Part shown: positions 36,454-47,596 of the stretch, one piece after another
Layout: the number at the start of each line of letters is the position of its first letter
Position numbering within the stretch: position 1 is the stretch's first letter
Origin: Methanosarcina sp. DH2
GTDB taxonomy: Archaea > Halobacteriota > Methanosarcinia > Methanosarcinales > Methanosarcinaceae
Direction: 5' to 3'
Assembly: GCF_020804225.1 (NCBI RefSeq)
Contig: NZ_WJBI01000007.1
Coordinates: 1-64,000, forward strand
Length of the DNA stretch: 64,000 bases
Made by a program: the position numbers and the translations under genes
The notes under the pieces: generated by a model
What the model saw: the letters and a program-made list of their open reading frames with translations, nothing else
Told to the model about the DNA's origin: nothing
The model's database searches: none

Positions 36454-37188
36454 ATGGTACATCTTTCAGACATCCATTTCTCAGAGGCATACTATATTCC
36501 TGAGATTGCAGATTCAATGCTTGAAAAAATAAATCAGGATAACCCTGATATTGTTGTAATTACAGGAGACCTTACGGAAAACGGGCTCGCAGCCGAGTAT
36601 AACGGGGCAAAAAACTTCATTGATAGGATCGAATGCAGAAACAAAGTGATAGTTCCCGGAAACCATGATTCCAGAAATGCGGGTTACCTTTTTTTTGAGG
36701 ATATTTTTGAAGCCAGGACTTCTTCAGGTCGTTTTGGTGAGGTCACGATTGTAGGGCTTGATTCTTCCCAGCCGGAACTTGAAGAAGGGCACATCGGAAG
36801 GGAAAACTATGGCTGGATAGAGAATGCTTTCTCAGAAGACGGTTTTAAGGTTTTTGCCCTTCACCACCACCTGATTCCAATTCCCAGGACAGGCAGGGGA
36901 AATAATGTACTCGTGGACGCAGGAGACGTTCTTGAGCTTCTGGACCGTTCAGGTGTGAACCTTGTGCTTTGCGGGCACTGGCATATTCCCTGGGTCTGGA
37001 GATTAAACGACATGCTTGTTGTCAGTGCAGGAACAGTCTGCTCGTCCAAAATCCGGGGAAAAGCCTTGCAATGTTACAACTACATAGAGCTTGAAGTGCC
37101 TGAGCCCGAATGTACGCGCTGGCATCTGCAGGTTCACAGAGTTTTCTCCTCCGGAGAAAAAGAGCGGGTTGTGGATAGTATAATTTAA
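36454..37188 (+). CDS. Calcineurin-like metallophosphoesterase
   Basis: The protein carries all metal-binding motifs of the family in order: D-I-H near the start, T-G-D-L-T-E-N-G (about residue 37), G-N-H-D (about 69), an L-H-H-H segment (about 136) and G-H-W-H (about 174). It hydrolyses phosphoesters with a two-metal centre; the natural substrate is unknown. The first ATG is 36454, but family members begin M-R-x-V-H-L-S-D. Here that R is encoded just before the ATG, and a GAGGA site at 36434-36438 fits ATT 36445 or ATA 36448 better than the ATG. The true start may therefore be one of those codons. Confidence 0.88.
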   Translation: MVHLSDIHFSEAYYIPEIADSMLEKINQDNPDIVVITGDLTENGLAAEYNGAKNFIDRIECRNKVIVPGNHDSRNAGYLFFEDIFEARTSSGRFGEVTIVGLDSSQPELEEGHIGRENYGWIENAFSEDGFKVFALHHHLIPIPRTGRGNNVLVDAGDVLELLDRSGVNLVLCGHWHIPWVWRLNDMLVVSAGTVCSSKIRGKALQCYNYIELEVPEPECTRWHLQVHRVFSSGEKERVVDSII

Positions 37189-37443
37189 TAGTATAATATG
37201 ACAGGCGGGTTAAGAATACAAAAAGTCCTGAGAACTTCAGATTTCTTTTACCTGCATTCTCCGTATTACCTGTTTTTCTTTTTCACTGCTTCCTTCCCTG
37301 TTGCCTGCATTGTTCTTTTCTTTCAATATTTTGCCCCCTCTATTATTTCATACCCCTTAATATTTTACCCTCCTGCAGAATCTTATGCTCTTACAAAATC
37401 CTGATCGGCTATGTTATATTTTTTTGAAAATAAATTATAAACC

Positions 37444-39402
37444 ATGAAACTTGGTTTAGGAATTGATACTGGTGGAACATACACAGATGCTGTTTTAATG
37501 GATCTTTCAGAAGGCCGGATTCTTGATTTTAACAAGGCATTAACAACGCATTCCAATCTGGTTGAAGGGATAGAAAATGTAGTTGCAGGCTTAAAGCAGG
37601 AGTATCTGGGCAATATAAAACTTGTTTCGGTATCCACAACTCTTTCTACAAACTCCACACTGGAGGGTAAAGGTCATCCTGCAGGGCTGATTCTGACAGG
37701 CTATACGGTAAACGGAGGTATTCCGGCACGTGAAACAATTTCCATAGGTGGCGGCCATGATTCAAAAGGAAACGAAGTTAGCTGCCTTGACCTTAAAGCT
37801 GCGGAACAATTCGTTAACGACACCAGAGGCAGGCTCTTTTCATATGCTGTATCTTCTTATTTTTCCGCGAGGAACCCGGAACACGAGCTTTCAGTAAAAA
37901 AAACAATAGAACAGCTGACCGATAAACCCGTGGTTTGCGGGCACGAACTTTCCCTGAGCCTTGGAGCTTATGAAAGGGCAGTAACTGCAGTTCTGAACGC
38001 TCGCTTGATCCCGATAACTTCTCAGTTCATCCGGGCTGTTTTATCGGTGATGGAAGCGAGAAATATCAAAGCTCCCATGATGGTAATGAAATGCGATGGC
38101 TCTCTTGCACACATAGAAGAAGCGCTCGAAAAACCTGTGGAGTCCATTTTTTCAGGCCCTGCCGCAAGCCTTGTAGGGGCTGCCCATATAAGCGGCTTGA
38201 AAACCTGCGTGGCTGTGGATGTTGGAGGCACAAGCACTGATATTGCTCTGATAGAAGACGGAGTTCCCGAAATAAGTGAAAACGGAGCTGTAGTGGGAAA
38301 CTGGAAAACCATGGTCAGGGCGGTCAGGATCAGAACTTCGGCTATGGGAGGAGATAGCCACATCTGGGTACAGAGACAACTTTATATTGGCCCTAACAGG
38401 GTTATCCCCCTCTGCTTTGCAGCTTCAGATTATCCTTCCATCGAAGATAAGTTGAGGAAAGCCGAAAAAGTTTCGGACAGGATAATGAATGATATCTTCC
38501 AGCCAGCTAGTTTCTTTGTCAGGAGCGGGAGTCCTGAATCTGATGATGATATACAGGCACTTAATTACTCTATTGAATTTGAACTGGAAAACCATGAACG
38601 TCAGATTTTCGATGCTATAGGATATGAGCCAGTTTCAGTATCCGATATTGCAGAAATAGTTAAAAAACATCCACTGCAGTTCGTAAAGGCTCTGCGCTCC
38701 CTGGTCCAGAAGCGCTGCATTTGCCACATAGGTTTTACACCTACTGACGCCCTGCATGTGCTTGGAGAGTATGAGGCATGGAACAGCACTGCCTCATTGT
38801 TGGGAGCAGAACTTCTTGGCAGCTATCTCGGGCTGGACCCTGAAAGCTTTTCCAGGGAAATAAAAAAGACTTTTGCAAGGAATATTGCTCTTGACCTGCT
38901 GACGTTCTTTGCAAAAGATTTCAAACGGGAATACCTTGAAAAACTACTGACAAGCTCTCGTTTCACAAAGTTCAAAATCAATATTCCCGTCGTAATGATA
39001 GGGGCTCCTGTCAAAGCTTACGTACCCGAACTCAGAGAATTTATCGATGCAGATATCCGTATTCCGGAATTTCATGAAGTGGGCAATGCCGCAGGGTCCC
39101 TGGCTGGCAACATTGTCAAAAGAAGCGAAATTCTAATCCGTCCGGCAGGTCACGGGACCGAGCAGTATCACGTGTTCTCTGAAATGGAACGGAAGGTTGC
39201 AGATAATTATCATGAGGCTGTGGACTATGGGCTGGGACTTATGGAAAAACTGATTTTCGACCATATGGACGGGTACGGGCTTCAGAAAGAGCAGGTCCGT
39301 TTTGACCTTGAAAGAAAGGACTTTAATCCGGGTTTCGGAGCCCAGAAAGAAACCCGCCTGGTGGGCCTTGGTATCGGAAACCCTTTGAAACTGGAGCAAT
39401 AA
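37444..39402 (+). CDS. Hydantoinase/oxoprolinase-family protein (HyuA-like)
   Basis: The 652-residue protein has the actin-like ATPase fold of HyuA/oxoprolinase. Phosphate-binding loops are GIDTGGTYTDAVLMD at residues 6-20 and VAVDVGGTSTDIALI near residues 257-271, with GPAASLVGAAH between them. Such enzymes cleave cyclic amides with ATP, but the partner HyuB subunit is absent here, so the substrate is open. A C-H-I-G-F-T-P-T-D segment near residue 422 is typical of methanogen members. No Shine-Dalgarno site precedes the ATG at 37444, and AT-rich sequence ends close to it, so the mRNA may be nearly leaderless. Confidence 0.82.
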   Translation: MKLGLGIDTGGTYTDAVLMDLSEGRILDFNKALTTHSNLVEGIENVVAGLKQEYLGNIKLVSVSTTLSTNSTLEGKGHPAGLILTGYTVNGGIPARETISIGGGHDSKGNEVSCLDLKAAEQFVNDTRGRLFSYAVSSYFSARNPEHELSVKKTIEQLTDKPVVCGHELSLSLGAYERAVTAVLNARLIPITSQFIRAVLSVMEARNIKAPMMVMKCDGSLAHIEEALEKPVESIFSGPAASLVGAAHISGLKTCVAVDVGGTSTDIALIEDGVPEISENGAVVGNWKTMVRAVRIRTSAMGGDSHIWVQRQLYIGPNRVIPLCFAASDYPSIEDKLRKAEKVSDRIMNDIFQPASFFVRSGSPESDDDIQALNYSIEFELENHERQIFDAIGYEPVSVSDIAEIVKKHPLQFVKALRSLVQKRCICHIGFTPTDALHVLGEYEAWNSTASLLGAELLGSYLGLDPESFSREIKKTFARNIALDLLTFFAKDFKREYLEKLLTSSRFTKFKINIPVVMIGAPVKAYVPELREFIDADIRIPEFHEVGNAAGSLAGNIVKRSEILIRPAGHGTEQYHVFSEMERKVADNYHEAVDYGLGLMEKLIFDHMDGYGLQKEQVRFDLERKDFNPGFGAQKETRLVGLGIGNPLKLEQ

Positions 39403-39648
39403 AAAGGGTTACATAAAGACTTTTACTTTCGAGAACTTTCTTAGCCATTTTTCCACATAGAGCAGCCAAATCTCTGGCTCCTTTTTTTATTTTTTCATTT
39501 CAGTCAAGATTTCAATTAAGGCCTTGTTAATACGAGTAAACAAATCTTATTAATGTTCAGTTACTTCCTTCAACGAAGACGATTATTGTATTTACTGGAT
39601 TTTTACTGAATTCGATTCTAAAATGATTATTAATCAGGAGAAGACAAC

Positions 39649-40935
39649 ATGCGCAGGGACTACATAGATATTGGCTACAGCCCTAAAGATACGGATCTGA
39701 TCTGTGAATTCCACATAGAACCGTCAGCAGGAGTGAATTTTGAGGAAGCTGCTACCCATATGGCAGGGGAAAGTTCCATAGACTCCTGGACTGAGATTGC
39801 TACACTGAGTCCCGAACTTGCAGAGAAATTGAAGCCCCATGTTTTTTACGCGAATGAGAAAGCACAGACTGTAAGGGTGGCTTATTCGGAAGACCTCTTT
39901 GAACTGGGCTCTGTCCCTCAGGTTCTCAGTGCTGTTGCAGGAAATATACTGAGCATGAAAGTCGTTGACAACCTCAGGCTGCAGGACATCGCCTTCTCTA
40001 GTTCAATGCTCCGTGAGTTTAAAGGTCCGAATTTCGGGCTGCAGGGAATCAGGAAATTTGTTGGTGTGCAGGACCGGCCGCTTATAGGGACTATTGTCAA
40101 GCCTAAAGTTGGCCTGAACTCCGAAAAACATGCGGAGGTTGCTTACAATTCCTTTGCCGGGGGCTGTGACCTCGTTAAAGATGATGAGAACCTGACCGAC
40201 CAGAAATTTAACGGTTTTGAAAAGAGAGCCGAACTCACCCTTAAGCTCGCAGAAAAGGCAGAATCGGAAACCGGGGAGCGAAAAATGTACCTCTGTAATG
40301 TTACTGCCCCGACCTGTAAAGAGATGATCCGCCGCATGAATGTCCTTAAAGACCTGGGTGCAAGCTATGCAATGGTTGACATCGTGCCTGCGGGCTGGAC
40401 TGCCATTCAGACCCTGCGCGAAGAGGCTGAGAACGCAGGCTTGGCTCTTCATGCTCACCGCTGCATGCATTCAGCCTATACCCGAAACCCACGCCACGGG
40501 ATAAGCATGCTAGTAGTTGCCAAACTCTGCAGACTGGTAGGGCTTGACCAGCTCCACATAGGCACTGTAGTCGGAAAGATGCACGGAGAAAAGCATGAAG
40601 TTCTGAATCTCAGAGATCAGTGTGTGCTCGATAAAGTGCCTGCGGATGAAAGCCAGCACGTCCTTGACCAGGACTGGGGAGGGCTAAAGCCTATGTTCCC
40701 GGTAGCATCCGGAGGGCTTGCCCCTACAATGATTCCGGACCTTTATTCTATCTTCGGAAAAGATGTTATTATGCAGTTCGGTGGTGGAATTCATGCGCAC
40801 CCGATGGGCACGGCAGCTGGAGCCACTGCCTGCAGGCAGGCCCTTGAAGCAAGCCTTGAAGGAGTCAGCTTGCAGGACTATTCGAAGGACCACAAAGAAC
40901 TTGAAGTCGCTCTCGGAAAATGGCTGAAGAAATAA
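39649..40935 (+). CDS. rbcL: Ribulose-1,5-bisphosphate carboxylase, form III
   Basis: The 428-residue protein is an archaeal form III RuBisCO large subunit, which fixes CO2 on ribulose 1,5-bisphosphate to give two 3-phosphoglycerate. The catalytic base region is GTIVKPKVGL (Lys151). The carbamylated Lys177 and metal ligands Asp179 and Glu180 are in CDLVKDDE. Further active-site motifs are LHAHRCMH and HIGTVVGKMHG. In archaea this enzyme usually serves AMP/nucleoside degradation with AMP phosphorylase and ribose-bisphosphate isomerase, not a Calvin cycle; no phosphoribulokinase is in the window. AGGAG precedes the ATG. Confidence 0.96.
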   Translation: MRRDYIDIGYSPKDTDLICEFHIEPSAGVNFEEAATHMAGESSIDSWTEIATLSPELAEKLKPHVFYANEKAQTVRVAYSEDLFELGSVPQVLSAVAGNILSMKVVDNLRLQDIAFSSSMLREFKGPNFGLQGIRKFVGVQDRPLIGTIVKPKVGLNSEKHAEVAYNSFAGGCDLVKDDENLTDQKFNGFEKRAELTLKLAEKAESETGERKMYLCNVTAPTCKEMIRRMNVLKDLGASYAMVDIVPAGWTAIQTLREEAENAGLALHAHRCMHSAYTRNPRHGISMLVVAKLCRLVGLDQLHIGTVVGKMHGEKHEVLNLRDQCVLDKVPADESQHVLDQDWGGLKPMFPVASGGLAPTMIPDLYSIFGKDVIMQFGGGIHAHPMGTAAGATACRQALEASLEGVSLQDYSKDHKELEVALGKWLKK

Positions 40936-41049
40936 GCTTCTAAGTAACAACCAGACTGGATAACCGGAACCAACTACAGGCAGAAACAGTTACAGATGTA
41001 AAAGGCAGAAACAATAGCAGGATAGTAATCAGCAAGGGGTTTACTTCTG

Positions 41050-42141
41050 GTGAAAGCAGAAAACGGAAATAAAAGAGAGACCCGATTTTTCCGGGTATCC
41101 GAAGAGAACTTTGACGATATTCTTGACAAGGCTGCAGAAATTATCAAAAGGGGCGGGACAGTTGCCTTCCCCACGGAAACCGTTTATGGGCTTGGAGCTG
41201 ATGGGCTCGACCCTGACGCTGTCCGGAAAATTTTTAAGGCAAAGGAACGCCCGCCCGGCAACCCTCTCAGCCTGCTCGTCCATTCCAGGGAAGACCTTGG
41301 AAAAGTCGCAAAAAATGTCCCTGAAAAAGCTTTCAGGCTTATGGATGCTTTCTGGCCTGGTCCACTTACGATCGTTCTTGAAAAAAATGGCATTGTCCCG
41401 GAAATTACCTCAGGGAACCTGCCTTCGATAGGACTCCGCATGCCTGATCACAGGATTCCTCTGGAGCTTGTAAAAAGGGCAGGCACTCCTCTGGCTGCTC
41501 CGAGCGCGAACCTTTCGGGAAAGCCCAGTCCCAGTCTGGCAGCCCATGTCCTTGCTGACCTTGCAGGCAGGATTGATGTAATTATTGACGGGGGAGGGAC
41601 AGCCATAGGGCTTGAGTCAACCGTGATTGATATGACAGTAGAACCTCCTGTGGTTCTACGACTCGGAGCCGTGGGAATTGACGAGCTCGAGAACGTTATA
41701 GGTAAAGTCAGGCCCACATACATGGGAGCTGAAGCCAAAGATGGAGAGGCTATATCTGAGAAACAGGCAGGCCAGAAGTACAGTCACTATACTCCTGATA
41801 CGCAGGTTGTGCTTGTAGAAGGAGAAAGAAAAAAAGTTTCTGAAAAGATTGGTACCCTGCTTGAAAATTACCTGCTCGAAGGAAAGAAAGTAGGGCTTTT
41901 AATTAGTAATGAGACCGCAGGCTTTTTTGCTTCTGAAGGACTGAGTGCCCACGGATGCTTTTTACTGGGGCCTTACGAAGAGCCGGAAGAAGCTGCCAGA
42001 AAACTTTTTGAAGGGCTAAGAACTCTGGACGCGAAAAGTCTGGATGTAATTCTGGCTGATGGTTCTTTTAACCCTTCAGGACTTGGAGCTGCACTTCTTA
42101 ATCGGTTAAGAGAAGCCGCGTCCATAAGGCACGCTGTTTGA
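41050..42141 (+). CDS. sua5: L-threonylcarbamoyladenylate synthase, Sua5 type
   Basis: The 363-residue enzyme makes threonylcarbamoyl-AMP from threonine, bicarbonate and ATP, the first step of tRNA t6A37 synthesis. The YrdC domain (about residues 10-210) has GGTVAFPTETVYGLG and KERPPGNPLSLLVH. The linker and a Sua5 domain follow (about 235-360), with YSHYTPDTQVVLVEG. The start is GTG at 41050 with AAGGGG about 10 bases upstream. Confidence 0.94.
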   Translation: MKAENGNKRETRFFRVSEENFDDILDKAAEIIKRGGTVAFPTETVYGLGADGLDPDAVRKIFKAKERPPGNPLSLLVHSREDLGKVAKNVPEKAFRLMDAFWPGPLTIVLEKNGIVPEITSGNLPSIGLRMPDHRIPLELVKRAGTPLAAPSANLSGKPSPSLAAHVLADLAGRIDVIIDGGGTAIGLESTVIDMTVEPPVVLRLGAVGIDELENVIGKVRPTYMGAEAKDGEAISEKQAGQKYSHYTPDTQVVLVEGERKKVSEKIGTLLENYLLEGKKVGLLISNETAGFFASEGLSAHGCFLLGPYEEPEEAARKLFEGLRTLDAKSLDVILADGSFNPSGLGAALLNRLREAASIRHAV

Positions 42142-42247
42142 ATCGGGAATGCCGGTTAAATTGCGATAGTATAAGTGAGAGTTTGACAGTCAGATTTGAC
42201 AGTCATATATGATAGTTATTTTTGTAGTATACTGGAGAGAGATTTTC

Positions 42248-42493
42248 TTGAAGGCGGAAAAAAGAGAACAGATGGAAAAAATGCGGGCTTATAAAAAAGT
42301 CCGGAAGCAGAACAAAAAAACAACAGGAGTAAGCCTTGCGATCCTGGCTGCAGGTCTACTTTTGAAGACTCTCAATATAAATATTCTTGGTATTGATATC
42401 GGGTATTATCTTCTTTGGGCAGGAGTTTTTGTCTTCTTTGTAACTTCTATGTCGGGCCTCTTCGCTGCGGGATCTCTACGCAAGCAGAGATAA
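42248..42493 (+). CDS. Small two-helix membrane protein, unknown function
   Basis: The frame is open from ATG 42209, but GGAGAGA at 42234-42240 correctly places a TTG start at 42248, giving 81 residues. The amino end is highly basic ([20 protein letters not shown]). Two hydrophobic helices follow, and a short basic tail ends the protein, so both termini probably face the cytoplasm. The gene ends 37 bases before polC and may be co-transcribed with it. I do not recognise a family. Confidence 0.6.
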   Translation: MKAEKREQMEKMRAYKKVRKQNKKTTGVSLAILAAGLLLKTLNINILGIDIGYYLLWAGVFVFFVTSMSGLFAAGSLRKQR

Positions 42494-42530
42494 TCTTTTT
42501 TCTTTCTTCTCCAAAAAGGGGCTTTTCAAG

Positions 42531-45500
42531 ATGGGTGAAACGATTGCAAGTGAGGAAATGCATGAATACTTTAATGGGCTTGAGGCGAGGCTAAAAAAGG
42601 CAATTGATGTTGCAAACAGGGCCCGGGCCCGGGGCGGAGATCCGAAACCCTTTGTAGAAATTCCCCTTGCCAAAGACCTTGCAGATAGGGTCGAAAACCT
42701 TATTGGAGTCCAGGGGGTTGCTGCAAAGATCCGGGAACTTGAGGTCAAGATGTCCAGGGAAGAAGCTGCCCTTGAAATCGGGAAACAGGTTGCCGAAGGG
42801 ATTGTAGGAAGTTTTCCAACAAAAAAAGATGCAGTGGAAGCTGCTATCCGTGTTTCCATGGCAGTCCTGACCGAAGGGGTGGTTGCAGCTCCTATAGAAG
42901 GAATAGATAAGGTAGATCTCGGGAAAAATGACGACGGATCTCAGTATATCCGGATCTTTTATTCCGGGCCCATCCGAAGCGCAGGAGGGACTGCGCAGGC
43001 TCTTTCCGTGCTTGTCGGCGACTATGTGAGGCGTGGGATCGGGATTGACCGCTACAAGCCAAGAGATGAGGAAGTAGAGCGCTATGTGGAAGAAATCCTG
43101 CTTTACAAGAGGGTTGCAAGCCTGCAATACATGCCTTCCGAAGATGAAATCCGCCTTATAGTCCGGAACTGCCCTGTTTGCATTGATGGGGACCCTACTG
43201 AAGAGGCAGAGGTCGAAGGGCACAGGAATCTAGAGAGGATAGGGACAAACCGTGTTCGTGGGGGGATGTGCCTCGTGCTTGCCGAAGGTCTCGCCCTCAA
43301 GGCCCCCAAAGTCAAGAAGCATGTTAACAAGTTGAAGATGGACGGATGGGACTGGCTGGAGACACTCATCGGAGGCGCTAAAAGCGGAGAGAGTGCTGAA
43401 GATGAGCAGAAAAATAAGATCAAGCCAAAGGACAAATATATTCGTGACCTGATCGCCGGAAGGCCTGTGTTCTCTCACCCTTCGAGGCCGGGAGGTTTCA
43501 GGCTGCGATACGGGCGGTCAAGAAACACTTCATTTGCTTCTGCAGGAATCAGTCCTGCCAGTATGGTCTTGCTTGACGATTTTATAGCTAACGGCACCCA
43601 GCTCAAGGTTGAAAGGCCCGGAAAAGCGGCAGCCATGTCTGCCGTGGACTCAATAGAAGGACCTACGGTAAGACTTTTTTCTGGAGACCTTATCCGTATA
43701 GATAATATAAAGGAGGCATATGAACTCCGCCCACAGGTTGAAGTAATTGTTGATATCGGGGAAATTCTTATCAATTACGGTGACTTCCTGGAAAATAATC
43801 ACCCTCTTATGCCTTCACCCTATGTTTTTGAATGGTGGCAGTACGATTATCAGGCAGTCTGCCCTGAAAAAATTCCCGAGGATGAGCTGAAAAACCCATC
43901 TGTTGCCCTTGCTCTCAGGCTTGCAGAGGGATTTAATGTGCCATTGCACCCGAAATTCACCTATCTCTGGCACGACATAAACCGGAACGAATTTGAAGCT
44001 CTGAGAAAATTCGTGGCTGAAAAAGGGATCTTTCTGGCAGATGAGTCAACCGGCGCAGGAGTCCTTAAACTGCCCCTGGAAACTTCCCTTGAAGAAGGTA
44101 TAAAATGGGTGCTTGAAAAGCTCCTTGTACTGCACAGGGTAAAAAAAGGTGAAATTTTTATTGAAGAGGCTCTTCCGTTTATTTTATGCCTCGGGCTTGA
44201 ACGTTCCCTCAAAGAAAAAGCCAGTATGCCAGATACTGATAATATGGTGGAAGCTGCAGGTATTCTTAGCGGGTTTAAGGTATACCCGAGAGCTCCTTCA
44301 AGAATAGGGGCAAGGATGGGAAGGCCGGAAAAATCCGACCTGCGCAAGATGTCCCCTGCAGCCCAGGTTCTCTTTCCAATAAACAATTCCGGGGGAATTA
44401 CGCGAAATCTTGTCTCTGCCTCCGACTACACATCCTGCATGAATGGAAAGATAGGAGAAATTGAAGTGGAACTGGGGCTTAGAGAATGCCCTGCCTGCGG
44501 GAAAGAGGCTTATTTCTGGCGCTGCGAATGCGGCGAATTTACGAATCCCAAACTTTCCTGCCCTCGCTGTAAAATCGATGTACGGGGTGCTGAGACCTGC
44601 CCCAAGTGCGGGAGAAAGCCGACTTCAGTTGCAAATGTAAAACTGGATTTTCGTTCTATTTACAAGCAGGCTTTTGAGAATGTAGGGGAAAGAGAAAAAA
44701 TGGATCTGATCAAGGGAGTAAAGCGGCTCATGAACGGGCAGATGACTCCCGAGCCTCTGGAAAAAGGAATCCTGCGCGCAAAACATGATGTTTACATTTT
44801 TAAGGATGGGACCGTACGCTATGATATGTCAGATATCCCCCTTACCCACATCCGGGCTGATGAACTGGGAATTACGGCAGCCAAACTCCGGGAACTCGGC
44901 TATATGGAGGATATTTATGGAAATCCCCTTGAGAGGGATGACCAGGTTACCTGCCTGAAAGTTCAGGATCTTGTGATATCTTATGACGGGGGCGAGTATA
45001 TGCTGCGTACTGCAAAATACGTGGATGACCTTCTTGTGAAGTATTATAAGATTGAGCCCTATTACAATGCCGAAACTATTCAGGACCTTGTAGGGGCACT
45101 GCTCATAGGGCTTGCTCCTCATACTTCCGCAGGAGTACTCGGGCGCCTCATAGGGTTTACGAAAGCTTCCGTAGGATACGCCCATCCTTTTTTCCATGCT
45201 TCAAAACGCAGGAATTGTGATGGAGATGAAGACTGCATAATGCTCCTTATGGATGGAATCCTCAATTTTTCAAGGTCATATTTGCCAGACAAAAGGGGTG
45301 GAAAGATGGATGCTCCTCTCGTGCTAACTACGAGGATCGACCCCAAGGAAGTGGATAAGGAAGCCCATAATATCGATGTTCTTGCGCACTATCCTCTCGA
45401 ATTTTACAGGGCTACGCAGGAGATCAGAAACCCCACTGATCTTGAAAGTATTATGGACCTGGTTAGCAGCCGGCTTGGGACGCCCGAACAGTATGAACAT

Positions 45501-45983
45501 TTCATGTTTACACATGATACCTCGAATATTGCTGCAGGCCCTCTTAATTCCTCATATAAGACTCTTGGGAGTATGATTGAAAAAATGGAGGCCCAGCTTA
45601 CTCTGGCTAACAGGATAAGGGCAGTGGATGCGCCGGATGTAGCTGAAAGGGTGCTCAAGTCCCATTTCCTTCCGGATCTGATAGGGAACCTTCGCTCTTT
45701 TTCCAGACAGCGGATGCGCTGCATCAAATGTGCAGAGAAATTCAGGCGCCCACCCCTTACCGGAACCTGTCCGAAATGCGGAGGCAATGTGATACTGACC
45801 GTGCACGAGGGATCCGTCCGCAAATACCTTGAAATTTCAAAAGAGATCGGAGAGAGGTATGGGGTCTCGAGCTATACCAGACAGAGAATCGAGCTTCTGG
45901 ATTATGATATCTGCTCTCTGTTTGAAAACCACAAGGTTAAGCAGCTGGGACTTTCAGATTTTATGTCCGGGTCTGCGCGTTGA
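42531..45983 (+). CDS. polC: DNA polymerase D large subunit (DP2)
   Basis: The 1150-residue protein is the catalytic polymerase subunit of family D replicative DNA polymerase. The amino domain includes [16 protein letters not shown]. The catalytic acidic cluster is in N-C-D-G-D-E-D-C, followed by [10 protein letters not shown] and [16 protein letters not shown] zinc-binding block with repeated C-x2-C pairs occurs at about residues 645-695 and another near the carboxyl end (C-I-K-C ... C-P-K-C). The frame is uninterrupted, with no intein in the catalytic motif where inteins occur in some euryarchaea. AAGGGG precedes the ATG. The small subunit DP1 is not in the window. Confidence 0.96.
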   Translation: MGETIASEEMHEYFNGLEARLKKAIDVANRARARGGDPKPFVEIPLAKDLADRVENLIGVQGVAAKIRELEVKMSREEAALEIGKQVAEGIVGSFPTKKDAVEAAIRVSMAVLTEGVVAAPIEGIDKVDLGKNDDGSQYIRIFYSGPIRSAGGTAQALSVLVGDYVRRGIGIDRYKPRDEEVERYVEEILLYKRVASLQYMPSEDEIRLIVRNCPVCIDGDPTEEAEVEGHRNLERIGTNRVRGGMCLVLAEGLALKAPKVKKHVNKLKMDGWDWLETLIGGAKSGESAEDEQKNKIKPKDKYIRDLIAGRPVFSHPSRPGGFRLRYGRSRNTSFASAGISPASMVLLDDFIANGTQLKVERPGKAAAMSAVDSIEGPTVRLFSGDLIRIDNIKEAYELRPQVEVIVDIGEILINYGDFLENNHPLMPSPYVFEWWQYDYQAVCPEKIPEDELKNPSVALALRLAEGFNVPLHPKFTYLWHDINRNEFEALRKFVAEKGIFLADESTGAGVLKLPLETSLEEGIKWVLEKLLVLHRVKKGEIFIEEALPFILCLGLERSLKEKASMPDTDNMVEAAGILSGFKVYPRAPSRIGARMGRPEKSDLRKMSPAAQVLFPINNSGGITRNLVSASDYTSCMNGKIGEIEVELGLRECPACGKEAYFWRCECGEFTNPKLSCPRCKIDVRGAETCPKCGRKPTSVANVKLDFRSIYKQAFENVGEREKMDLIKGVKRLMNGQMTPEPLEKGILRAKHDVYIFKDGTVRYDMSDIPLTHIRADELGITAAKLRELGYMEDIYGNPLERDDQVTCLKVQDLVISYDGGEYMLRTAKYVDDLLVKYYKIEPYYNAETIQDLVGALLIGLAPHTSAGVLGRLIGFTKASVGYAHPFFHASKRRNCDGDEDCIMLLMDGILNFSRSYLPDKRGGKMDAPLVLTTRIDPKEVDKEAHNIDVLAHYPLEFYRATQEIRNPTDLESIMDLVSSRLGTPEQYEHFMFTHDTSNIAAGPLNSSYKTLGSMIEKMEAQLTLANRIRAVDAPDVAERVLKSHFLPDLIGNLRSFSRQRMRCIKCAEKFRRPPLTGTCPKCGGNVILTVHEGSVRKYLEISKEIGERYGVSSYTRQRIELLDYDICSLFENHKVKQLGLSDFMSGSAR

Positions 45984-46342
45984 GCTAAAGTGCAGAGAGC
46001 GTTAAGAATATGAAAAAACTTCTTACGACTGGTAGGAAGGAGATAGGGCAGTCTGAAAGTTGGAAGAAATCGGAATGTTTATAAATTATGTCTCCAAACT
46101 TCCCAGCAGAATTTTTTTTCTTCTGGAAAAGAGGTCTTTTCATTTTCTAGCTCTTTTTTACTGACAAAGACTTTACTATTGAACTGGATTATTTTCTATT
46201 GATTTTTTTCACAATTATATAATTTATTCTGGATTTATATAGTATCTGTTTTAATATCTATACTTACATCTGTATGTTTTTTTTATCAATGTTTGGGTCT
46301 CTTCAGAGTTCGACCCTATTGACTCTCGGGCAGGGTCAGATT
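45984..46342. other. Convergent intergenic region between polC and mmp10
   Basis: The 359-bp gap lies between two convergent genes. It is T-rich on the plus strand beyond 46110, which suits termination of polC. No strong hairpin or gene is seen. Confidence 0.4.
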
Positions 46343-47596
46343 TTACTTTACAGGCAGCCCTAGCGAGTTAATCTGGTTAATAAGCTCAGTAAAGTTCTCT
46401 ATTTCCAGTTCCAGAACTTCTTCCCTGGTCATACCTATAGACATTTCTCCATCTACGGAAAGGCACTCAGGTCCTCTGCGTACAAGCCTGTCTACCCCGT
46501 CTCTTTTGAGGGCTTCCTTGACTTCCATATCATGGACAAAAGCTCTTCCCGGAATAAACACAGTTTCAGTCACCTGGGAGAGGTCAAGGATTTTGAAATC
46601 GTCAATAGTAATAAGGCATCCAATATCCTTTTTCAGTGGAACTACGTTTACAGTCCCTCCAAGGGCATCAAATATTTCAGTAAGCCTGGAGGATGCTACC
46701 TGTCCTGTAATGACAGTTGCTCTTCCGGTTACTCTGGGAAGTTTTGAAAGGGCTTCAGGAATGTTGCGGATTGCAAAAGGTGAGCCAATTAAGGGGTCTT
46801 CCAGTGGTGTTCCTGTGATCCTCATAGAAGGATGTTTTGCTGCTGAACTGCGCACAATTTCAGTAAATTCAGAGACTGTATGTGGAGTTATCCCTGGCAT
46901 GATAGGTGAATTGTCAAGGATCAGGCCGTTTTCCTGGAAGTTTGCAAATCTCATAAAAATAGCTCCCTTTGCACCCATAGCTTCCAGGTCACTGAGGGTC
47001 TTTTCAAGAACCTCTCCATCATTTATTCCCGGAAGGAGAACTATTGCTCCGTAAACTTCACAGTGGGCACAGAAGTCCCGAAGAACCTGAATTGAAGCTT
47101 CGGGTTCAGGGTCTTTCATGTATTCGGCTCTCAACGCCGGGTCTGTTGCAAAGACCGTGAAACTCACTTCTGTAACCCCATGCTCTATGTAGAAAAGAGC
47201 ATCATCGGGTTTACTGAAACCTTTCCCACTGGTATATCCAAGATGTATCGGGACGCCGAACTGAGATAGAAAAGTAACAAGATTCTTTAGTTCGGGATAA
47301 CAGCTTAAGTCCCCTCCTCCGCTGACCGTGAATTTTTTCACCTCTCCGGTCGTGAAGTAAAGTTTTTTTGCAGTCTCTTCGAGTACCATCTGGAGGGACT
47401 TGAAGCCTGAGTACGATTCTTTTACACTGCGTGTACAGTAATCACACCCTTTTTTAAAAGGGAGGCAATACTTGCAGCCCAGGGGCTGAACGTCTTTGAC
47501 CTTCTTAAAATAGCAATATTTGCAAAAGCCTTTGCAGTCTACCCCGGGATTTCCGCCTACGTCGACAACTACTTCCATATTAAAGTTTCGTATCAC
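46343..47596 (-). CDS. mmp10: Radical SAM McrA arginine C-methyltransferase (Mmp10/MamA)
   Basis: The 417-residue protein is methanogenesis marker protein 10, the B12-dependent radical SAM enzyme that installs 5-methylarginine near the McrA active site. Residues 18-28 hold the radical SAM cluster motif as C-K-G-F-C-K-Y-C, and further cysteines follow in GCKYCLPF and [16 protein letters not shown] is the downstream SAM-binding stretch. The gene is divergent from mcrB and shares the 403-bp intergenic region. Known M. acetivorans work names this gene mamA (MA4551). The target, Arg285 of McrA, is present in this window. Confidence 0.93.
   Translation of the reverse strand: MIRNFNMEVVVDVGGNPGVDCKGFCKYCYFKKVKDVQPLGCKYCLPFKKGCDYCTRSVKESYSGFKSLQMVLEETAKKLYFTTGEVKKFTVSGGGDLSCYPELKNLVTFLSQFGVPIHLGYTSGKGFSKPDDALFYIEHGVTEVSFTVFATDPALRAEYMKDPEPEASIQVLRDFCAHCEVYGAIVLLPGINDGEVLEKTLSDLEAMGAKGAIFMRFANFQENGLILDNSPIMPGITPHTVSEFTEIVRSSAAKHPSMRITGTPLEDPLIGSPFAIRNIPEALSKLPRVTGRATVITGQVASSRLTEIFDALGGTVNVVPLKKDIGCLITIDDFKILDLSQVTETVFIPGRAFVHDMEVKEALKRDGVDRLVRRGPECLSVDGEMSIGMTREEVLELEIENFTELINQINSLGLPVK

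Noticed and set aside
42531-45983. An intein in the PolD large subunit
   Set aside because: The length of 1150 residues is normal and the catalytic motif N-C-D-G-D-E-D-C is continuous.
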